Assembly (NCBI GenBank): GCA_000320545.1
Contig: ADNK01000416.1
Location: 25,001-52,757, forward strand
Origin: Bigelowiella natans CCMP2755
Taxonomy: Eukaryota > Cercozoa > Chlorarachniophyceae
Direction: 5' to 3'
Length of the DNA stretch: 27,757 nucleotides
The position numbers were made by a program, and so were the translations under genes. How positions within the stretch are numbered: the stretch's first letter is position 1; every line of letters starts with the position of its first letter. Below, piece after piece: positions 1 to 9,000 of this stretch. The notes below the pieces were generated by a model that made no database searches, was not told the origin of the DNA, and saw only the letters and a program-made list of their open reading frames with translations.

Positions 1-1132
1 TTGTGAATCGTTCCCCACGCAATGATGATGCTGTTTCGCCTGACCAATCGTGCACGCGGTGAAGCTCAGTTTGAAGGTGTATGGCCCTGTGCGAAGGGGA
101 CCGAGAGACAATAGTACCATTTAACATGCGGTGCTCCCCGTGATGTTCTGACGAAAGCTCTTAGTTCTTGCCTGGCCAACTGCCTCCTGTGTATAACTGA
201 GCCACCGATTCGATGTTTTTCATGGGGGATCATAATCAATCCAATGGAATTTCGTCCCGCCTGTCTTTACCAATAATTTGACATTTTCTGCAATCAGCTA
301 TTGCGTTTTCCACGCGATGTTGTCCACCTGCCTGTCGTCTATGACATCATGCGATGAGGCACTGCTTACTACCTCACTCTGTGCAGCCATGTGCGCGTCC
401 ACGACGTTCACAGGGTTCATGCAGAGCAGCTTAGGGACAATGGTCGATGTACGCATGACATATCTAGACATGTATGTCGCAGCTAAGTGTAAGTTCGCAT
501 GAGTTATTAGATGACGTCATCATTGTGCATTGGTTGCAGTCACAATCTAGCAATGGCAATATCTAGATAATCGCACACGCTAGAACATTGGATTGGCGCG
601 CAATTTGCGCAATATTGCATTACTATTTGTGCGTTTGCTGCAATCCATCATTGCATAGTTCATGCACACACTAGCACAACTATGCACGTGCACTACTAGC
701 TAGACAAATGGCAGCGGCGGCGCCTGATGTGTGTGAATGTACTCGCATCGATCAATGCGCAGCAATAACAACCACCGCCACCACTAGACGTACGATACCA
801 ACATAGAACAAATATGCAGTGCCATACATAAATCCGATCGCTTCATCTGCAATAACAGAGCTTCGCAGTCTAGCAGTGCGAGCGCACAACATATAGGCTT
901 ATCTAGCTTATGTGCATTCGACTTGTGCGCATATCTTTAGTCAACGACTCATAGACGGTCATTATGACCCATAAAGGTGGCTAATACCCTGCTCGAGTTT
1001 CTATCATGTATATATATATACGCAGGATTGCTTGATTCGTGGACGAGTGCATATGATGTTGGATCTATTTTGATGATGGTGACGATGACGATGACGATGA
1101 TGATGATGATGATGATGATGATAATGGACGCC
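1..1132. other. Intergenic or intronic DNA, no gene recognised
   Basis: I see no convincing coding exon on either strand. The stretch is a mixed sequence rich in tgca, gcac and ctag words up to about 960, then (TA)n at about 1009-1021 and a GAT/GAC trinucleotide tract at about 1072-1123. The short open frames here lack family similarity or good splice contexts. Confidence 0.5.
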
Positions 1133-1252
1133 CTAGCCGTCGCCGTAGGTCTTGAACGGAGACGACAAGTGCTTGACCTGCTTCAGCTTCGCAACGTCTT
1201 CTTCGATAATCCAACCGCTCAAATGCAGAATCGCTTGGTCATAATGCTCCGA
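1133..1252 (-). CDS. Candidate terminal exon of an unresolved minus-strand gene
   Basis: On the minus strand a good 3' splice site (pyrimidine-rich tract ending gtgatcag at 1253-1260) precedes a 40-codon frame ending in TAG at 1133. It reads SEHYDQAILHLSGWIIEEDV followed by a lysine-rich stretch and ends KTYGDG. Composition is protein-like and contains none of the flanking microsatellite. I do not recognise the family. It may be the last exon of the gene whose other exons are listed further right, but no phase-checked chain joins them. Alternatively it is an internal exon. Confidence 0.4.
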   Translation of the reverse strand, partial: SEHYDQAILHLSGWIIEEDVAKLKQVKHLSSPFKTYGDG

Positions 1253-1323
1253 CTGATCACAACCCAATCGGTAAAAGGAGGGATGATTGTGAGAATCGAT
1301 GAGGCCAAACATTCTTACGATAA

Positions 1324-1330
1324 CACACAA

Positions 1331-1384
<54 letters not shown>
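1324..1384. repeat. Compound (AC)n(AG)n microsatellite
   Basis: Pure dinucleotide runs, AC followed by AG, immediately 5' (plus strand) of ordinary sequence. Other simple repeats nearby are (TA)n at 1527-1560 and two homopolymer C tracts at about 1771-1786 and 1885-1897. Confidence 0.95.
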
Positions 1385-1390
<6 letters not shown>

Positions 1391-1523
1391 TATTATTCGG
1401 AGTCATGAATTGAGATCTGGCTTTGACCGAAATCACCCAGAGACTAGGCGGCCAACGTGTGTTGTATGATCACCATATTTATCATCTTTTGTAGTGCCAT
1501 CAATGCTATTCCTAGACATTTCA

Positions 1524-1561
<38 letters not shown>

Positions 1562-1809
1562 CACATCTTGTCTAAATAGGAGAGAACTCGTACCCTGAAA
1601 ACTACATCATTTGGCCTCGCCCATCCAACAATCCAGCTGCTCTTGTTCGGTGTCATCCTTTACCCAACGTTGTACGGAGTGAATATGTGCTTATTATCAT
1701 GCTTCATAGCACCATATATACATTTTATATAGTAAATCAAAAAAAGGAGATAGACAGCTGAAAACTACTACCCCCCCCCCCCCCCCTCCCTTTTTTAGTA
1801 GCATGGCAC

Positions 1810-2349
1810 CTGATTGCAATCGGAGCACCAACGACTCTGTAGAATCGTCCAACTTTACCGTGCGATCGCTCCCTAGTATCATACCCCCCCCCCCCCCAAA
1901 AAATTGACAAAAGTATATATGTTAAAGAAAAAGGTAATTTGTGCGAAATTATAACCGATTTCTAATTTTAAAACGAAATCCAACAAACACAAACATACGG
2001 TGACGACCACCCCTCCTGCCCCCCCCCCCTTCGTTTGTTTCCCTGTATATAATTTTGAGTGGCAATAACGTAGGAAGGTAGGTATAAACGATGCGCCAAT
2101 ACCGTTTGTAGAGGCCCCAAAACATCGGAGAAACCATTCGAATCTGATAATCGTATGATGAGGGAAAACATGATAAGGCGCGATGCCGCCGTAGAGTTTA
2201 TATACACAAGTGCATGTGATAGATCATATTGCGTTGAGGTCTCATCAGCGGGAGCAAGGTTGGGAGAGAAATTGAGGGAAATATTCGTACGTCGTTAATG
2301 CGGCGGAGATTTCTTCCAAAGACGCGCACCTAATAATATTATAAATATG

Positions 2350-2398
<49 letters not shown>

Positions 2399-2885
2399 CA
2401 TTTAATTTATACATGCTTGTTGTCACAGGCACCATCATCATCATCATCATCGTCGTCATGATCAACATCAACGTCATCTTCATCATCATCATCATCAGGA
2501 TTCATCAACCACCCTTTTGTCCAAAAAGTCTTCTAAGTATTTCCCAACTCCCTACAAAACAGAGGGAGGGGGTATTTGGAGAGTGCTAGTGAGCGTGCGA
2601 AGAAGAAGAAGAAGAAGAAGAAGAAGAAGACGTCACCAAGAATGGAAAAACCGTATGACTCTTTAACGTGGCAAGCAAACACGCGCGTGCGCGCGCGCGT
2701 GAAATAGGCGATAAAACTCATGATTCTTGTCTGTCTAAATGACGATGAGCACCCATAATCACTGTTTTTGTTTTTTTTGTTGTTGTTGTTGTTGTTGTTG
2801 TCATCTTCGTCATGATTTGTAGCACAAATCACCTTAAACTGATCGCGGATAAGATGTATCCAGATCTTCGAATGAGGAGGGATTG
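1810..2885 (-). CDS. Cluster of small candidate exons, minus strand, gene unresolved
   Basis: Five short minus-strand segments each have a plausible 3' splice site, an open frame and a GT donor. 2885-2833 reads IPPHSKIWIHLIRDQFK. 2551-2513 follows a strong pyrimidine tract and reads GVGKYLEDFLDKR. 2329-2291 is open in two frames. 2143-2103 is open in two frames. 1872-1810 reads SDRTVKLDDSTESLVLRLQS. A further piece starting at 2734 reads TDKNHEFYRLFH. The spaces between hold (AT)n(GT)n, CAT, AGA, TTG and GGA repeats, as in the introns of the better-resolved genes. Frames are ambiguous and I could not join them into one phase-consistent protein, so product, ends and gene number are unknown. 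Confidence 0.35.
2348..2399. repeat. (AT)n(GT)n compound microsatellite
   Basis: An AT run passes directly into a GT run. Nearby simple repeats: CAT/CGT triplets 2430-2497, AGA triplets 2599-2630, CG alternation 2683-2700, TTG triplets 2779-2801, GGA triplets 2939-2975. Confidence 0.95.
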
Positions 2886-3383
2886 CTACAGAGCAGCGTG
2901 AATCAATGAAGGAAAAGAACACGGCACACCAATCAGTCGAGGAGGAGGAGGAGGAGGAGGAGGAGGAGGAGGAGATCATACATCTTGATGTTTCGGGAAA
3001 AAAAAAAAAGCCTTTGCTTGTATTGGTGGGATTGCGTGTGAGTTTTGTGTATAATGTGAGGCATATGATCAGCACCCCCGAGTCCCGCGGCCGGAGAGGA
3101 AGCTGGATTTGTTAAGTTTTTCATGATAACTCCTGAATAGTTCACAATGATTGCACACTTGCATCATCTTCAAAGCGGCACCGGGGTAGCCATAACAACA
3201 TATCAAGCTCTGAGCGTGCTGATAACACCGATTATGTTTTATTTGTTCCGCGTATCACCGAGTAGCAGCTCAAGAGTTCATCAGTATTATTTTTTTTTTT
3301 AAATTTGGAATGCAGATACATGTAATACTTTACAGTTGCAATTCTTCCATTGCTACCCGCTGCTGTGTCTTCTTAATGCTTGT

Positions 3384-3409
3384 ACACACACACACACACA
3401 CACACACAG
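3384..3409. repeat. (AC)n microsatellite
   Basis: Uninterrupted AC dinucleotide run between candidate minus-strand exons. Confidence 0.95.
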
Positions 3410-3585
3410 GCCACGTGCGCACAGTATTAGAGATTAGGGGTGCGGGGTGGGGGAAGTACCGCATCTGCCGTTGAATTGCGGAGTTTGCTTAAGACCGTGA
3501 ATCTAGATGATAATGAAATGGCAGTAGATAGGAGTGAGTTCGTCAGTTATTGACCCGAAAAAATTAAGCTAAGGCTGCGCTTAAC

Positions 3586-3747
3586 ATGCCTGCACGCAAT
3601 CTCCAGGGGCGAAGATCGAGTCGTCAATTTCAGGTTGATTCTCTTCGACACTCGCATGAACTTGATCACTGTTGCCACCCTTAGTACTAGGGTGCTGTCT
3701 TGTTTTCGTAACTTGATCAACTGCGGGAGAGTTACTGCTGCTTTCTC
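3586..3747 (-). CDS. Candidate exon with the start of a Tudor-like domain
   Basis: A minus-strand exon of 162 nt (two bases, 53 codons, one base) lies between a cgctgcag acceptor and a GTTAAG donor. The frame is Ser/Gln/Asn-rich and then reads EENQPEIDDSIFAPGDCVQA. The ending resembles the first strand of Tudor domains of the SMN/SPF30 type (pattern F.xGD.vqA). The rest of such a domain would be in the next exons, which I could not place securely. A second frame of the same stretch is open for its first 22 codons, so the frame choice rests on length and on the Tudor-like end. Confidence 0.45.
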
Positions 3748-3809
3748 CTGCAGCGCGGATAATGAAGAGTGTGTCAGCTTTAAAATATTCATTAGATGCA
3801 TGCCTGCAT

Positions 3810-3812
<3 letters not shown>

Positions 3813-3853
<41 letters not shown>
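3813..3853. repeat. (GT)n microsatellite
   Basis: Long GT run with one terminal GC interruption, lying in the space 5' (minus strand) of the candidate Tudor-like exon. Confidence 0.95.
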
Positions 3854-3857
<4 letters not shown>

Positions 3858-4006
3858 ATTTAATATTCTCTTCTTATATCAAACAAGTACTGTTTTTAAT
3901 ATCTACCATCGGATCTGTTGTTATATAATGTTCTCTTTTGACATTTTCAATATTCACCTGCTGGTACATCCTGACTGTTATTGTCGTCATTTCCTGGTGG
4001 TCTCAC

Positions 4007-4036
4007 CGTATGAAAATCATCTATCGCTCGCTGGCC
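4007..4036 (-). CDS. Candidate 30-nt exon
   Basis: On the minus strand a very pyrimidine-rich acceptor (ending ttctatcag) precedes ten codons, GQRAIDDFHT, and a GTGAGA donor. Phase is 0 at both ends. Its exon-like structure matches the tiny exons of the resolved genes. Product unknown. Confidence 0.35.
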
Positions 4037-4083
4037 CTGATAGAATATTGGAGAGGAGGAGGGAGGGGGCATAATTGTGTTAG

Positions 4084-4085
<2 letters not shown>

Positions 4086-4125
<40 letters not shown>
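4086..4125. repeat. (CT)n microsatellite
   Basis: Pure CT run. A degenerate ACA/AAACAT-rich tract follows at 4428-4490. Confidence 0.95.
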
Positions 4126-4128
<3 letters not shown>

Positions 4129-4581
4129 GTGCACATAGATTTCATGCATTACTATCCTTATCATCATCATCATGATTAAAGTTCTTATCTTGGACCAGCT
4201 CAGACTCTCGTTTCCACTTGAAAATGATATCCCTTCTGCAATGGCGACGACGATAATGATTGGATTGGTTGAACACACTTCTTCATTTATGCATTTCACG
4301 GATGTATGCATTATATCGTACATTCGTATACTCCGTGATTGTTGTTCACCAATGTATGCGCGCACGTGTTAAGGCTGGTTTACCTTAGCGGCCGATAGAA
4401 TTCGGGGAGACACTAAAACATTGTTTTCACACACACGCACACACACACATAAACATAAACATAAACACAGACACAAACACGCAGACACAAAGATCAAACG
4501 CACTCATGGACTTCCACTTCCACCACGGCCACAGCATAAAAGAATGGCATTTTGTGTGAAATTTGAGAGATTGAACAGCAC

Positions 4582-4670
4582 CTGGCGAGATTCGTCTCTC
4601 CTCTTCATGCCCCCATGACCTTCTCGATCTGCCGCCCCTGTCACCGGCTCAGGTTCCCGTTTCATGAAAT
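4582..4670 (-). CDS. Candidate exon, charged protein segment
   Basis: A minus-strand exon of 89 nt between the acceptor catggtcctgtgcag and the donor CAG/GTGCTG. The frame (two bases plus 29 codons) includes FMKREPEPVTGAADREGHGG and then a Lys/Arg/Glu-rich end. Composition and splice sites suggest real coding sequence. No family is recognised. It probably belongs with the exons further left on the same strand. Confidence 0.4.
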
Positions 4671-4776
4671 CTGCACAGGACCATGGACATGGAGGTTGAG
4701 CGTGCGTTGGTGATAAATAACACGGGGCTGCTAACACGTCACACGATGTTTTACATCAAATTGGGAAGTAGCACGC

Positions 4777-4818
4777 TGCTCTTCCAGACTCTTGTGATGC
4801 TCTTCCAGACTCTTGTGT
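4777..4818. repeat. 21-bp tandem duplication
   Basis: Two adjacent 21-bp copies (tgctcttccagactcttgtg plus one base) at 4777-4797 and 4798-4818 differ only at the last base. No function is apparent. Confidence 0.9.
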
Positions 4819-4881
4819 CAGTCGTCGGCTGCTGCACGCTTGTGCTTGCTGTCCTGCAGAGCAGACAACAAAGCACTTTTA

Positions 4882-4996
4882 CGCGGAGAATGCCGTAAAA
4901 TCATTGTCGCACGTCTATAATCCCCATCCAACGTAATCTAATCATCATCGCGGAGTTAAATGCCGTGAAACCATTGTCGCGCATCCACAGACCCCT
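4882..4996. repeat. Imperfect direct repeat, about 67-bp period
   Basis: Two copies begin cgcggag and continue through atgccgt.aaa.cattgtcgc, at 4882-4925 and 4949-4996. A TTCC tetranucleotide tract follows at 5116-5138. The stretch from 4671 to the retrotransposon otherwise shows no gene. Confidence 0.75.
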
Positions 4997-5218
4997 AGTG
5001 GTTGTCCATCTTCTGTGGGTGTGGAGTGTGGAGTGGCGGTGTTTCACAACATGCAACACGTGCAATCCTCTCAGCTGCACAGCACCATTGCAAGATTGGT
5101 GTCTCTTCCCGACTTCCTTCCTTCCTTCCTTCCTTCCCTCATTCCTACTTTCATTCATTGTGGTGTTCATTCACTCATTCCTTCATCCAGCTGCACTCGG
5201 CTAGCTAGCTAGTCGGCA

Positions 5219-5544
5219 TGTTGCGCGTAAGGTGTTCACAGGCCGAGGCGCTACGTGCACAAGTAGGCAGGGGGGGGGAAAGGCACGTTTGCTTCCTTTT
5301 GAAGAGTTGTGTTTATTTTTATTAAAGATTATATTTTTATTAAATCGTGCACTGCGTAATCATTCGCGAAGCTTTCGCGAATGCCGCCGCACGTGGGGCA
5401 GCACACTTCCGGTGTGCTGCCATGAGTCCCGCCGGAACCCACGTGCCTATGCTGTATTAATATCTACGTTATCTATATTCTATATCCGCGACAACCCCTT
5501 TGTTGTCGCACGTGACTTGTGCCCGCGTAGTGGTACGCGCTACA
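5219..5544 (-). repeat. 3' LTR, 326 bp
   Basis: Reads identical to the other LTR. On the element's own strand it begins TGTAGCGCG and ends GCGCAACA; the terminal 11 bases form an inverted repeat with one mismatch. A TATA-like AT-rich block is at about 5473-5487 and two AATAAA poly(A) signals are at 5341-5336 and 5317-5312 (minus strand), each within a repeated 12-mer. Three CACGTG boxes are present. Several perfect hairpins are present (listed separately). The 100-odd-codon open frame on the plus strand is a by-product of the LTR, since both copies carry it. Confidence 0.95.
5361..5539. other. Cluster of perfect inverted repeats inside the LTR
   Basis: Within 180 bp: cattcgcgaa/ttcgcgaatg with a 3-nt loop (5361-5383); gcagcacac/gtgtgctgc with a 5-nt loop (5398-5420); gcacgtggg/cccacgtgc (5389-5397 and 5438-5446) enclosing the previous one; gcgacaac/gttgtcgc with a 6-nt loop (5488-5509); cgcgta/tacgcg with a 4-nt loop (5524-5539). 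The same set recurs in the 5' LTR. They could be RNA structures in the transcript or palindromic protein sites; the sequence does not decide. Confidence 0.85.
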
Positions 5545-5556
5545 CCTCCCCCAAGT
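5545..5556 (-). promoter_or_regulatory. Polypurine tract (plus-strand primer site)
   Basis: On the element strand ACTTGGGGGAGG abuts the TG of the 3' LTR, the expected place and composition for the polypurine tract that primes second-strand synthesis. Confidence 0.8.
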
Positions 5557-5595
5557 CACGTTGCTCCTTCCTTCCTTCCTTATTCCCTTAGACCT

Positions 5596-6045
5596 TCATC
5601 GCTTTCGGAACTTCACCAACCACCAGGTAATAGATTCCTCTCTAACCTTATCTCCTTTGTCGCTTACCCAGAACTCACCTTCGTCCTTAGGTTCGTGTCC
5701 ATACCAGCCCTCTGCATCAAGGTCCCCCAGGACCTTATACCAGTGCTCAAAGGGTAAGTCGGGAACAGCTAGGTAGAGTAGCTGATATTTTCCGTCCTTT
5801 ATTTTCATAGCTACCCTCTCCATATTTCGTAATCCAGGGTAGCCTAGATAGACAATCTTCATGCGCCAATCGTCGTTCACCCTGACCTTATTGTTTCCAT
5901 ATTCCACATCGAACTTAGGTCGGGGTCCTAAACAAGGCATTGCTCGCTCCCACACAGTAGGGTTTACTTTAACATCCTCTAGGAGCTTCTCACCGATATC
6001 ATAATTCTTTAGGTGACTGATGTGGCGCAGGTGACCCTGTTCCCA
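5596..6045 (-). CDS. 3' frame of the retrotransposon: integrase C-terminal end plus extension
   Basis: A 149-codon frame open from 6045 to a stop at 5596 overlaps the end of the gag-pol frame by 37 nt and lies in the -1 frame relative to it. Its start contains GHLRHISHLKNYD, which resembles the conserved tail of Ty3/gypsy integrases (pattern VFHVS.LK.Y), while the 0 frame ends with an unrelated short tail. The first in-frame ATG is downstream of this motif, so it is probably reached by -1 frameshifting or is the product of a one-base indel. About 130 further residues follow, rich in Trp, Asp and Lys, ending TWWLVKFRKR; I do not recognise a chromodomain or other known fold. No canonical slippery heptamer is obvious in the overlap. 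Confidence 0.65.
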   Translation of the reverse strand, partial: WEQGHLRHISHLKNYDIGEKLLEDVKVNPTVWERAMPCLGPRPKFDVEYGNNKVRVNDDWRMKIVYLGYPGLRNMERVAMKIKDGKYQLLYLAVPDLPFEHWYKVLGDLDAEGWYGHEPKDEGEFWVSDKGDKVREESITWWLVKFRKR

Positions 6046-9000
6046 TCATAGATGTAGTACTGCTTCCTCCCCTTCCTCTCGGTAACCTTTGCAACGCCAC
6101 CCCAGAAGGGGTCTTGTTTATTTCTCGATCTCAGATTTACCTTGGCCCTAACATACTGTCCTTCCTTTAGAACTCGGCCATCGTACGGGACCTTCTCGTC
6201 TTCGCTCTCGGTATCGTCGTCGTTGTCGTCGCCTTCTTCCCTCTCCTTATCCTTGATACCTCCCCCAGACGTGAAGGTGTCGTTTACTAACCCTTGTATC
6301 TTGTCTGGTGTGGTGCTATTTATCCTGCTTAGGTTGGCCAAGGTGCGGTGGAGTCGCTCTACCTTGGAGTTGGACTGGGCATAGTATACAGGTGAGGCAT
6401 CAATATTAGGGTGTGGTAGCTGTAGAAGAGAGGTCTCATTATCCACATGTAACTTCTTTGGTATCTTGTTTATGCTAACTTCATCAGGGATAGCCTGGAG
6501 CTCAGACTCCCAGGTACGGTAGCAGTTAGTAAGCCTCTGCTTATATAAGCCTTTGTTCTTCTTAGCAACGTTGACCTTGATAATCTTTTTAACCCAGCAC
6601 TTTCCAGTGGCCACATCAACGAAGGTAAGGTAGTGATAGCCATCGTACTTATAAACATCAATTTGCACGATATCTAAGAAGTTCCTTGCTTTGATTTTCT
6701 TAGATGCACGGCTCTTGCTGGACTCCTTGGTGGCGACGCCTGCCGCCTTCAAGCTGGAGCACCTGCAGCCACGCAGGTATGTCCTTATCTCTTTTAGCTT
6801 GTAGGGCCAGTAGTAATGGTAGAGTAGAGCAGTGATATGGTTTTCTCCTACGTGTGCAGGTCCATGGGCGGTAAAGAGAAGGGCTCCCCTGGTCCGCCGT
6901 GGCACGTAGGTACGCCTAACATTATTAGTGTATACATATATCCTATCACTAAGTACCTCATGCTTGTGTTTGTATTTATCCAGGTGTTCTTGAAGGTGCT
7001 GGAGCTCCTCTGGCTCAGGCAGGAAGTCGCCGTCCTCGAAGGTAATCGCGTTAACCATAGGGGTGACCTGGGTAGGGACTTTCTTTTCGAACAGCCTGCT
7101 GAAATAGTCAGCAAGCTGCTTGTCTCCTGGTGCGTAGACCACTGTCCTCTTGTCCCTAAACTCTTCCGTGTCCGCCCTCATAGCTGCATACTCATCGTTA
7201 GGCGCTTCGAGCTTGCGGTCGATGCCTAGGAGGGGCTTGTGGTCAGTCATTAAGGTGAAGCTGGGCACCGACAGCAGGTAGTATCTTAGTTTCCTCTGCG
7301 CCTCAGTCATGGCTTTATACTCTCCTTTTGTAGGGCTGTACTTGGCCTCAGCTGCTGTGCAGGCCCTGCCCCACACCCGTATGATCTGCTGGTCTTGGGT
7401 AAGTACAGCAGCCATACCTAGCTTAGACCAGTCTGTCCATAGGGTAGCTGGTCTAGTAGTGTCTAGCTTAGCATTCAATAGGGTGTTGCTGCATAACTTT
7501 ATTAGGTTATCGAAGTGGGCATCAAGGCCAGCCTTGGCCCACACCTTAGCGAAGCTGAGGCCTACAGAGTTCTCCTTCCGGTAAGCAGTAGTAAAAGCAG
7601 CTGCAGTCCTAGCGTAGGTAGGGGAGAACCTACGTAGTATCCAAGCTGCAGTCTGCAAGAATGACTTTAACTCCTTTGCATTCTTAGGTTTAGGGGCTTG
7701 CTGTAGTGCTGCTACTTTCTCGGGGTTTGGGGTGATGCGGCCTTGCTCCAGGTAATATCCACACCACTTGATTCTTGTAGCTAGGAATGTACACTTCTGC
7801 AGTCTAATAGTAAAACCGAAGTGTGCAAACCTAATAAATATATTTTCCAGGAGGAAGATCTGAGCGACGACTGTGTTGGTACATATTATGTCATCATCCA
7901 CATACACAAACACAAACACCCACAACACAGACGCCATCCCATCATGTGTGTATGCCCTGTAGTTCTGACTACTGAACGCATCCCCTGATATGCTTAGGCC
8001 GTAAGGGAATACGACGAAGTGCCACTTCCTGTGCCTGCTGGAGAACGCGGTAATGGGGCGGGAGGTTTTGTGGATGGGTGTCTGCATGTATGATTCATTT
8101 TTATCTAGGGAAGAGTAGTATTTGTATCCTATGACGTGTTCAATAACGTCATCTATCCTTGGTGTAGGTGTCTGGATCCTCTTTATTACTCGGTTGTGGC
8201 GGATGAAGTTGTGCGCCAGGCGGAAGAAAGGGTAAGTAGGTTTCTTAGCTAGCACATGTCTCACGTTCCATGGTGAGTTGCTTGGCTCTATCTTCCCTTC
8301 CTTTGCCCATTCATTGATCTGCCACTCTATCTTTTCCCAGTCCGCTTCCGGTCGCCTATGTTCTGGGTCATTGATGATGCACTCTTCGTATCCCTTCTTT
8401 AGCTCGATCTTTACTGGGGTAAGCTTGCTGGAGGGCTTCGTCGTCGGCTTGGTGATGTCAGAGTACTTCTCGTTTAATATTTTATTAATGTACTTTTTGC
8501 CTTTGTCGATATCCCAATCATCAGCTGGGGGGGTCTTGTCCAGTAGCTCCGTTATCTGTCGGATGGTCTTGCCGGGGTTCTTCTTCCGTAGCTCGGTAGG
8601 TGTAGGTAGCTTGTTGTCCGCTAGGTCCATAAACTCTAACGCATTAACGCTTGACTCAGAGGTCCACTCGTCAAGCCGTATCATGTTCTGGCTGATGGTC
8701 CTGCCTGACTTCTTTGGCAACTTAGCAAAGTATATCTTGTGATTGTAGAATGATATGATCCCCCCTAATTTTTCTAGGGCATCCTGTCCGAGGAGTAGTT
8801 CCATGGATAAAGTCATGGCTACTCGGGTCTTGATTTGGGTCTCCGCGTCGCTGCCAGGTATCTGTAGCTTTAGCATTAGCTCACCGACGGTCTTCATGGA
8901 AGAGCTTCCGTCTGCTTGAGCATATTTACGTTCTTTCTTAGTCACTTGATCCAATAGTCCTAACCTTCTTACTGTGCTTAGGCTTATGAAGGACTTCGGC

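Noticed and set aside
2533-3075. 180-codon minus-strand frame with serine, asparagine and phenylalanine runs
   Set aside because: Produced by reading through GGA, TTG and AGA repeats. Only short pieces of it look like exons, and those are open in other frames.
4428-4490. Regularly spaced repeat resembling an array
   Set aside because: Degenerate ACA/AAACAT simple repeat without unique spacers; not CRISPR, which would not be expected in a eukaryote.
5232-5591. 119-codon plus-strand frame, with a matching one at 10591-11022
   Set aside because: Both lie in the LTRs and share the same translation because the LTRs are identical; the sequence is antisense to the element and has no recognisable domain.
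8278-8742. Plus-strand frames within the retrotransposon body
   Set aside because: Antisense shadows of the gag-pol frame with no recognisable domains.
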